Under the pieces are notes generated by a model, which was not told the origin of the DNA, did not search any database, and saw only the letters and a program-made list of their open reading frames with translations. A program made the translations under genes and the position numbers. From NCBI GenBank assembly GCA_021813435.1, contig JAKAKR010000011.1:1-55339 (forward strand): a DNA stretch of 55,339 bases. Direction: 5' to 3'. The DNA is from Nanobdellota archaeon (GTDB lineage Archaea; Nanobdellota; Nanobdellia; Woesearchaeales; UBA9642). Shown here piece by piece: positions 9,041-14,748 of the stretch (the first letter of the stretch is position 1; every line of letters starts with the position of its first letter).

Positions 9041-9678
9041 AAGAATCTCTCCAGATCAGTGAGCGTCATGATGCGATTGGGATAATCCGGATGCTTGTTC
9101 TTTCGGTCAATAAGAATCCCCTTAATCCCGCAGGATTCTGCGCTTGCAACATCGAGACGTAACGAATCACCGACCATGACTGCCTCATCCGCAGAGACGC
9201 CAAGGCGCTGGAGTGCGAGTGCATAAATGTGCGGATCAGGCTTTTGGATGCCGACCTCATAAGAGAGGATTATTTCATCGACAAGTTCATGGATAGGGAA
9301 CTTTTCCAGGATCTGTTTCATCGAGATATTCGTGGTATTGCTCAGGATCGCAATCTTGTATTTCTGCTTGAATTCCTGCAGTACTGCGATGGTCTCGGGG
9401 AACGCATATTTTCTTACGGTTCCATTACTTGCAATGATCTCGCATAATGCATCGACTGTTGTCTTGTCAACCTGCATGTGCAGTCTTGCGATGAATTGCT
9501 GCATCGTTGCCTGAAGGTCAGTGATGGGATGCGTCATGAATGTTTCGCTGAACGCCGTATAGAATTCCGGATCATGATACGTCCTTCCGATCTTCATCGC
9601 GAATTCATCGAATGGCCGTACAGCAGCGTCTGTCTCAAATAGTGTCCCCCATAAATCAAAAATAATTGCCTTGATCAT
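9037..9678 (-). CDS. HAD-superfamily hydrolase
   Basis: Haloacid-dehalogenase-type phosphatase of 213 aa. Motif I is FDLWGTLF (Asp nucleophile at residue 8, with Trp in the second-Asp position as in some family members), motif II is ILSNTT, the motif III lysine is in GIQKPDPHIY, and motif IV is MVGDSLRLDV. A helical cap lies between motifs I and II. Being sandwiched between a thioredoxin-like gene and nrdG in a deoxynucleotide unit, it may act on nucleotides or sugar phosphates; that is inference only. Confidence 0.85.
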   Translation of the reverse strand: MIKAIIFDLWGTLFETDAAVRPFDEFAMKIGRTYHDPEFYTAFSETFMTHPITDLQATMQQFIARLHMQVDKTTVDALCEIIASNGTVRKYAFPETIAVLQEFKQKYKIAILSNTTNISMKQILEKFPIHELVDEIILSYEVGIQKPDPHIYALALQRLGVSADEAVMVGDSLRLDVASAESCGIKGILIDRKNKHPDYPNRIMTLTDLERFL

Positions 9679-9679
9679 A

Positions 9680-9931
9680 TTATTTGAGCGCAGTGTTCAA
9701 TTCTTCGAGTCGCGGGGTCTCGCCACGCCATTCGGCAACAATACTCTGATCCTCATTCAGGACTACGATGGATGGCGTTGCAAGAATGCCATACTCGAGC
9801 GCTTCAGCAAGCCCCTCTTCTGTCTTGATATCATGATAATGAACCATTGCCTTATGCTCGATCTGCGCAACAACCTGTTTTGCTGCAGGACATTTGGGGC
9901 AGGTTGGTTGGGTAAAGACTTTAACAATCAT
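9680..9931 (-). CDS. Thioredoxin/glutaredoxin-like protein
   Basis: Small redox protein of 83 aa from ATG 9931; an in-frame GTG nine bases earlier is less likely because AGGTGA is well placed for the ATG. VKVFTQPTCPKCPAAKQVV holds the CPKC active site near the N-terminus, and the cis-Pro occurs in ATPSIVVL. The fold is complete for a mini-thioredoxin of the archaeal/NrdH-redoxin size. It sits between dut and the HAD gene, beside both reductases, so a role as reductant for ribonucleotide reductase is plausible but not shown. Confidence 0.85.
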   Translation of the reverse strand: MIVKVFTQPTCPKCPAAKQVVAQIEHKAMVHYHDIKTEEGLAEALEYGILATPSIVVLNEDQSIVAEWRGETPRLEELNTALK

Positions 9932-9952
9932 TGTAATCACCTGATCTCTTTT

Positions 9953-10414
9953 TTATTTATATCCTGAACTTCCGAATCCGCCTTCGCCACGGTTGGTCTC
10001 TGAAAGTGTAGCAGTGGGTTTTAATGTCACGATCTGTACGGGTTGGATAAGCATCTGCGCGATACGCATGTGCTTTTCGACCTTGAAATCCTCCTTACCC
10101 AGATTGATAAGTACAATCCCTATCTCCCCACGAAAATTCGGGTCAATGACACCGGCCATGGTATGGACAGAAAATTTTGCAGCCATGCCAGAACGGTCAC
10201 GAATACTACCAACATGATGCGGAGGAATACTCATCTTGATTCCGCTGCTAAAAACCTTTTTCTCCATTGGCTTGAGAATATATTCCTCTTCAGCATTCCG
10301 CAAGTCAAATGCGACATCACCATCATGCGCATATTCAAGATCGGGAAGATCAGGACTTGCTTTCACATATTCGAGTGTAAACTTTTTTTCCGCATGCATT
10401 ACTTCTTGAACCAT
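9953..10414 (-). CDS. dut: dUTP diphosphatase (trimeric dUTPase)
   Basis: Hydrolyses dUTP to dUMP, keeping uracil out of DNA and feeding dTMP synthesis. Conserved motifs appear in order: DVAFDLRNAE (motif 1), RDRSGMAAK (motif 2), VIDPNFRGEIGIVLIN (motif 3), RIAQMLIQPV (motif 4) and the Gly-rich C-terminal arm RGEGGFGSSGYK (motif 5). I chose ATG 10414, seven bases after GGGGG (10422-10426), over upstream in-frame codons. It leads a minus-strand unit with the redoxin, HAD and nrdG genes. Confidence 0.95.
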   Translation of the reverse strand: MVQEVMHAEKKFTLEYVKASPDLPDLEYAHDGDVAFDLRNAEEEYILKPMEKKVFSSGIKMSIPPHHVGSIRDRSGMAAKFSVHTMAGVIDPNFRGEIGIVLINLGKEDFKVEKHMRIAQMLIQPVQIVTLKPTATLSETNRGEGGFGSSGYK

Positions 10415-10440
10415 CATCAAACCCCCTACACCTGTAATCA

Positions 10441-10462
10441 CTATATATACTATTTAAAATAG
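10441..10462 (-). promoter_or_regulatory. dut promoter with a single NrdR-like core and an AT palindrome
   Basis: The TATA tract (TTTTAAATAGT on the minus strand) overlaps the palindrome TACTATTTAAAATAGTA. The adjacent CTATATATAC (10441-10450) matches nine of ten core bases of the NrdR consensus CTATATATAG. There is no second box at about 32 bases, and AT-rich TATA sequence can mimic the box, so regulation by NrdR here is only possible. Confidence 0.3.
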
Positions 10463-10484
10463 TATTTTTACTCTTTTAAAAAAA

Positions 10485-10658
10485 TCACTTTCTGCAGCCG
10501 CAATCACTGCTTGCGTCAACAGTGTAATTGCCATTCTGCCGGCTCTTGAATTCTGCACGCTTAGACTTGTTCCAATTGTTGATTCGGGAAAAATACCCGA
10601 CGACACGGCTGATGCCGTACACATTCTTGCTTCCGCATTGTGGACATTTTGCTGTCAT
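10485..10658 (-). CDS. nrdD: Separate glycyl-radical C-terminal domain of class III RNR (NrdD piece 2)
   Basis: This 57-aa product is the C-terminal end of an anaerobic ribonucleotide reductase encoded as its own gene. It starts MTAKCPQCGSKNVYGIS, supplying the second cysteine pair of the NrdD zinc site. It continues with RVVGYFSRINNWNKSK, where the Gly at residue 21 is the expected radical site. ATG 10658 has a good Shine-Dalgarno, GAGGTG (10668-10673), which overlaps the stop of the preceding ORF. The first cysteine pair (CEDC) ends the large NrdR-NrdD protein about 1.26 kb upstream. The tail DASSDCGCRK is an extra, Cys-containing extension. Confidence 0.9.
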   Translation of the reverse strand: MTAKCPQCGSKNVYGISRVVGYFSRINNWNKSKRAEFKSRQNGNYTVDASSDCGCRK

Positions 10659-10671
10659 TTTTTTGTACACC

Positions 10672-10974
10672 TCACTTGTCGAACATCCAATCAAGTTTTG
10701 AGCCATCAAGTACGTGCAGGAGAGCGGTTATGATCTCTGCATCGAGTATGTTTTTACCTTGGCTCATAAGCTTAATCATTTCATTATATTTATCATCATC
10801 AATTTCATAATAGAGTTCTGACAAAAGCAATTCCTTGTTTAATGCAAGTTCCATGCTCTTATCCTTGAGACTTGAATTATTATGGGCAAGTTTTATGATT
10901 ATCCTGTCCTTAGTCTCTGCTAAACTAAGAAATTTCGCCTGCCCGCCTATTTTAACATCCCTCAGTTTTGGCAT
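10672..10974 (-). CDS. Insert-cassette ORF, 100 aa
   Basis: Not recognised. A beta-type N-terminus (KLRDVKIGGQAKFLSLAE, RIIIKLAHN) is followed by acidic helices (LLLSELYYEIDDDKYNEMIKL). No membrane segment. It begins 12 bases after the 149-aa ORF, and its stop overlaps the Shine-Dalgarno of the glycyl-radical gene, so it is probably translated in the same message. It is one of the small genes lying between the two pieces of NrdD. Confidence 0.65.
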   Translation of the reverse strand: MPKLRDVKIGGQAKFLSLAETKDRIIIKLAHNNSSLKDKSMELALNKELLLSELYYEIDDDKYNEMIKLMSQGKNILDAEIITALLHVLDGSKLDWMFDK

Positions 10975-10986
10975 TTTAAACTCTTG

Positions 10987-11436
10987 TTACATATAATGTA
11001 TTACAATATCTATCTGTGTTCCTACGAGTGCCTCTGTTGGAGAAAGTTCACTATTTTTCGGATTAATCAATATAAATGCTTCTTTATTCTTTAATTCAGC
11101 AATTGTTTTCTTGAATTTTTCTTTTATTGGTACGTTTGGTTGTTTTTGAGTATGCTGTATTGAATCTGCAAGACCGATAGCCGCATCTTTATATAAAACG
11201 AGACTAATTTTCGGCTGCATAAATAGCAGCAATTCTACATTCTCTTCATCCATGCTGCCACCAGATATTTTTGCTTTAATGGCGTGTTGCATGAATAATG
11301 ATTTATCGCTCGATTCAATGGTGAGTAAGTGCATACCGGATTTAGGAGAGGTCGGCATTTTTCCCGCAAATTCAATACTGCTCATCGTAGAGTCTTGCTG
11401 TACGCGTGTTATGATGCCTGTTATTTTTTTGACCAT
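10987..11436 (-). CDS. Insert-cassette ORF, 149 aa
   Basis: Not recognised. The N-terminal half is strand-rich (VKKITGIITRVQQD, HLLTIESSDKSLFMQHAIKAKI, VELLLFMQPKISLVLY). A charged linker and a C-terminal strand pair (EAFILINPKN, QIDIVIHYM) follow. No catalytic motif or membrane segment is visible. It lies 20 bases after the 84-aa ORF. The start (KITGIITRV) loosely resembles the start of the 84-aa product (NIRARVSTV), so the cassette proteins may be distant relatives. Confidence 0.65.
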   Translation of the reverse strand: MVKKITGIITRVQQDSTMSSIEFAGKMPTSPKSGMHLLTIESSDKSLFMQHAIKAKISGGSMDEENVELLLFMQPKISLVLYKDAAIGLADSIQHTQKQPNVPIKEKFKKTIAELKNKEAFILINPKNSELSPTEALVGTQIDIVIHYM

Positions 11437-11456
11437 TTTATACCTTAGAATATTTT

Positions 11457-11711
11457 CTATTTGAGATCTTTCTCTATGACTATTTCTATAATGCTTCCTT
11501 CAAGCGATTTCATGCTTGGCACTACTATGTTGCCCCCCATTATTTTTCCTCTAGCGACGGAATTTTCTTTTACATCTTTAATCCATCTTTGTGCGATATC
11601 CCTATTGACCGTAAGTGTTCCGGCGCTCATTCCATCGGTAAATGCTATTTCAAAAGCTTTTTCTCCTATGGGATTAACGGTACTCACTCTTGCTCTTATG
11701 TTGGGTCTCAT
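11457..11711 (-). CDS. Insert-cassette ORF, 84 aa
   Basis: Not recognised. A small beta-rich protein (IRARVSTVN, KAFEIAFTDG, GGNIVVPSM, GSIIEIVIEKD) with one helix (DIAQRWIKDVKEN). GGAG lies eight bases before ATG 11711, and the ATG overlaps a TGA in another frame as ATGA, a sign of coupling to an upstream reading frame that may be disrupted. TATA-like TTTATTAATA (about 11755-11766) could start a transcript for the cassette and the radical-domain gene. Confidence 0.6.
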   Translation of the reverse strand: MRPNIRARVSTVNPIGEKAFEIAFTDGMSAGTLTVNRDIAQRWIKDVKENSVARGKIMGGNIVVPSMKSLEGSIIEIVIEKDLK

Positions 11712-11928
11712 TGTATCAACTCCAAAAAATGTTTTTTAATTTCCCGGCCTCTTTTATTAATAAATGTTATTTTTTTCGTATCTGTTACCCTCGCTCGTAT
11801 TTTGCTGTTTTATTGATTGAAATTCTTGCCATTTGCAATTCTGCAAGAATTTCTTGATATTTTAATTTTGAATACTCGCATATTGATGGTAACAATATCT
11901 GAACTATTCTTCTTTTATCATCGATCAT
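11708..11928 (-). pseudogene. Possible frameshifted small ORF between nrdRD and the cassette
   Basis: One frame opens at ATG 11928, overlapping the end of nrdRD, and runs 47 codons to a TAA at 11785-11787 (ILLPSICEYSKLKYQEILAE). A second frame, open from about 11804, carries KIRARVTDTKKITFINK and ends in a TGA that overlaps the next ATG. A single frameshift around 11786-11800 would join them into one protein of about 73 residues with overlaps at both ends. It may be a decayed gene, a sequencing error, or chance. Confidence 0.35.
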
Positions 11929-14395
11929 ACCCTTTTGATACTGCATGGCAGTCTTCGCAGACTGTAAATTCAGGACTGATGGTTATCTGCGCGCTTGGCG
12001 TATGCTCCCAGGTCTTTTTGACGAGTTGATAGATTGCCTCAGGACTCGGGGACTTTTCGCCCACAAATACGTGCGTGATTGCTCCTGCCTCGATAATGGG
12101 ATTGAATTTTGCCTGTTTTTCAATGCGTTCCATGATATCAACATCAGCATCAGCTGCGAGGTGGACACTATTTGTGTAATAGACTTCGCCCTTATCAATA
12201 TCACCGCGTACATACTCGCGGCTTTCCGGGTACTCCTGCAAATCTACTTTTGCAAACCGCAGTGATGTCGATTCCCCCGGAGTTTCTTCAAGGACAATCT
12301 TGAGTCCGTGCTGCTCTTCCATCTGTTTTGCCTTCAGATACATTGCTGAGGCAATCTTGAGCCCGAGCTTGTATGCCTTGTCTGATTCATGGAGTTCTTC
12401 ACCAGTAAGGTATTTGACGCATTCATTGAGTCCGATCATGCCGATGATGTAGCTTGCTTCATTAAGGTCAACATAGGGTCTTTCGTCTAGTGCAGTCATG
12501 CCGATCTGCCAGAGCGGTGTTCCGGGCTGACTGCTGATCTTTGTGATAAACGCCTTTTTCTGGAGGTGCGCTTTCATTGCGATCTCCATGGTCTTTTTGA
12601 TCTCATCAATTGTTCCCTCAACTGTTTTTCCACGATACGCGGCCTGGGGAAGATTGACAGTTACATTCTGGAATCCGCAGAACCGCAGGCTTTCCGGATG
12701 CTGCAAGAGGTATTGGTCAGTGATTTTTGTACGCAACCTGCAGCAGGCTGAGAGTGTTGCAGCCTCACGATCAAAAATAAAATACGGGCTGCCATTGTCT
12801 GCAGCGATCTTGCAGGAATATTTCAGGAGTTCAAGCTGTGATTTATCGTCAAAGGAGTCCTGGTCAACATGCAGATCCATCTTGGGAAAGCTAAAGACCT
12901 TGCCTTCACTGTCGCCGTCATGCCATACTTCCATGAGAGCGCGCGCGAATTCCTGGGCTTCTTTCTTGAAATCATTATAGGTCAGAATCCTTCCTTCCTT
13001 AGGATTGATTTGCTTGAGATTTCCTTTCTCATCGCGCGGAACTTCTGTAACATGCTCGATTGTCCCATCAATCCGTTTGATCATATATTTTCCACTTGGG
13101 CCGATTGCAGGGATCTCCTGCATATACCCCGGGATTCCAAGATGGATATTGAAATCAATAAAGAGCGTCTGTCCCCCACGGCTGAATGCATTCTGCGAGC
13201 AGCTAAAAATAAGATACTGTGCTTCCTGCTTTAACTGCTTAACTGAAAGTCCTACAAGAAGCGGCGCATAGAAGATATTGAGGTATGCAAGGCCGAGGGC
13301 TCCAGCATAGTATGCCTGCATGGATGCAAGAAATGTGTTCAAATGACCAGTCAATGTCTGTGCGTGCTTAGCAGATGTTGAGCTGCTGTTCAGGTTGTTC
13401 AATCGAAGACCATATTTCTTGAGATATTCAAGTGAGTGCGCTGAACAATAGACCCGCACAATATATCCAAGATCATGCAGATGGACAGCTGCCTTAAGGT
13501 GCGCTTCAGCAACATCCTTGCTGAATACTTCCTTGAGCGCGTATTGCTTGAGTACTGCTTCTGCAATTGCAAGATTTACTGCTTCAGGATTATTATTGAC
13601 AATATTGCTGTTCTCAAGATTTTTGGAGAAGATGACTTGGTTAAGGTTATAGACACTGATGCCAAGGATTTCCTGCTTTTCAAGTTTTTTGGTGTAGCCG
13701 CGCTCAAAAAGTTCATTGTTGACCAGTTCACGCAAAAGTGAGGTGGAAATAGTCCTGACACCGGATTTTGCAACCTTTTTCTCAACAGATGCTGCAATGG
13801 TCTCTGCTTCTTCTTTCTCAAGCTTGATCTCCTTGATCAATGCTTCCACAATGCGCTGCTTATTCCATTCATTGAGCGTGCCTTTGAGCGGTGTTGAGAC
13901 CAGAAGATTAAGATCTGTAGTGTCCTGGCTTGTTGCAGAATCCTGCGAGACAATCTTGAGATTCTTGAGCTCGTTTTCAAATTCGTCAAGATCCTTGAAT
14001 TGGCGATAGACAGAGGCAAACCTGATATAGGCAATCTCATCAAGCTGCTTTAAGTGCTTCATGATGATGTCGCCAACAACTGTGCTCTTGATTTCGTTTG
14101 ATTCCTGATTATAGACTTCTGCTTCAATCTCTGAGACTGTGGCTTCAATGCGTTGCGCGCTGATGGGCCTTTTTTCGCATGCTTTTGTGATGCCTTTGAG
14201 TATCTTGTCCCTATTGAATGATTCCCTGCGACCATCTTTTTTGACCACATTGATCTCAACCATCTCAATGGTCTCATAGGTTGTAAAGCGTTTGCCGCAT
14301 TTGAGGCATTCTCTTCTGCGCCTATTGGTGTCATCATCAGAAACCCGTTTATCAACGACTTTAAGCTCAGAACTTGAACAAAATGGACATTTCAT
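11918..14395 (-). CDS. nrdD: NrdR-NrdD fusion: repressor domain joined to class III RNR catalytic subunit (piece 1)
   Basis: Residues 1-40 are an NrdR zinc ribbon (CPFC at 3-6, RRRRECLKCGKRFTTYE with C30/C33). Residues about 47-137 are the NrdR ATP-cone (VVKKDGRRESFNRDKI, EIAYIRFASVYRQFKD). After a short linker comes a second ATP-cone (about 165-235, KQRIVEALIKE), then the class III catalytic domain with GGQTLFIDFNIHLGIPGYM, LSACCRLRTKI and RFCGFQNVTVNLPQAAYRG. The protein stops at TVCEDCHAVSKGYDR, after only the first zinc-site CxxC and before the radical Gly domain, which is a separate gene. ATG 14395 follows GGGGGAG. Function: makes dNTPs without oxygen and probably represses its own and the nrdAB promoter. 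Confidence 0.9.
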   Translation of the reverse strand: MKCPFCSSSELKVVDKRVSDDDTNRRRRECLKCGKRFTTYETIEMVEINVVKKDGRRESFNRDKILKGITKACEKRPISAQRIEATVSEIEAEVYNQESNEIKSTVVGDIIMKHLKQLDEIAYIRFASVYRQFKDLDEFENELKNLKIVSQDSATSQDTTDLNLLVSTPLKGTLNEWNKQRIVEALIKEIKLEKEEAETIAASVEKKVAKSGVRTISTSLLRELVNNELFERGYTKKLEKQEILGISVYNLNQVIFSKNLENSNIVNNNPEAVNLAIAEAVLKQYALKEVFSKDVAEAHLKAAVHLHDLGYIVRVYCSAHSLEYLKKYGLRLNNLNSSSTSAKHAQTLTGHLNTFLASMQAYYAGALGLAYLNIFYAPLLVGLSVKQLKQEAQYLIFSCSQNAFSRGGQTLFIDFNIHLGIPGYMQEIPAIGPSGKYMIKRIDGTIEHVTEVPRDEKGNLKQINPKEGRILTYNDFKKEAQEFARALMEVWHDGDSEGKVFSFPKMDLHVDQDSFDDKSQLELLKYSCKIAADNGSPYFIFDREAATLSACCRLRTKITDQYLLQHPESLRFCGFQNVTVNLPQAAYRGKTVEGTIDEIKKTMEIAMKAHLQKKAFITKISSQPGTPLWQIGMTALDERPYVDLNEASYIIGMIGLNECVKYLTGEELHESDKAYKLGLKIASAMYLKAKQMEEQHGLKIVLEETPGESTSLRFAKVDLQEYPESREYVRGDIDKGEVYYTNSVHLAADADVDIMERIEKQAKFNPIIEAGAITHVFVGEKSPSPEAIYQLVKKTWEHTPSAQITISPEFTVCEDCHAVSKGYDR

Positions 14396-14417
14396 GTAAA
14401 ACTCCCCCAAATTGCTA

Positions 14418-14460
14418 CTACATCTAGTGTTACTGGATGTAATTTTTCTACTATATCTTG
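14418..14460. promoter_or_regulatory. Tandem NrdR-like boxes before nrdRD
   Basis: Two sites resemble the NrdR consensus core CWATATATWG: CTACATCTAG (14418-14427, followed by the matching TGT) and CTATATCTTG (14451-14460). Each matches eight of ten core bases, and their centres are 33 bases apart, close to the three-turn spacing usual for paired NrdR boxes. They lie between a TATA tract (14500-14507, minus-strand sense) and the nrdRD start, a position suited to repression. Confidence 0.6.
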
Positions 14461-14499
14461 TATATTTTTTGAAACTTGTCCATTACTGTCTGCAAGTTA

Positions 14500-14507
14500 T
14501 ATATAAA
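14500..14507 (-). promoter_or_regulatory. TATA box for nrdRD
   Basis: TTTATATA in minus-strand sense, placing initiation near 14478 and giving a leader of about 80 bases that contains both NrdR-like boxes. A second AT-rich candidate lies at 14461-14470. Confidence 0.4.
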
Positions 14508-14589
14508 TATTGTTGTACTCCAAGGGTATTTTTTGTTAGTATAGATCGGCTCGTATACTTCAAAATATATCTTTTTCAAAACGAAAATG

Positions 14590-14597
14590 TTTAAATA
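14590..14597 (+). promoter_or_regulatory. TATA box for nrdAB
   Basis: TTTAAATA on the plus strand; initiation about 25-27 bases downstream would fall at or beside the first NrdR-like box (14617-14626). Confidence 0.5.
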
Positions 14598-14616
14598 TAA
14601 CCTGCTTGCATTTGTA

Positions 14617-14660
14617 CAACATATTGATTTTTTAAGAAGTTCTAAGCACAATATCTTGTG
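14617..14660. promoter_or_regulatory. Tandem NrdR boxes before nrdAB
   Basis: CAACATATTG (14617-14626) matches nine of ten bases of the core CAATATATTG. CACAATATCTTGTG (14647-14660) is an almost perfect palindromic NrdR box with one mismatch. Centres are exactly 32 bases apart. The first box overlaps the predicted transcription start of nrdAB. With the pair before nrdRD, each of the two divergent promoters has its own pair. Confidence 0.75.
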
Positions 14661-14748
14661 TTTATGAATTTTTTATACCTCATTCAGTATCTAAAAGATA
14701 TTGAATATATTTGTGATATCGTTGAAGGGGGATTGTAAAGGGGGATTG

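Noticed and set aside
10441-10450. Firm NrdR control of dut
   Set aside because: Only one box-like core and it overlaps AT-rich promoter sequence; listed as a weak possibility only.
10485-14395. Intein or group I intron explaining the nrdD break
   Set aside because: The first piece ends in a stop, the second has its own start and ribosome site, and no intein motifs or intron core are visible. Independent genes explain it better.
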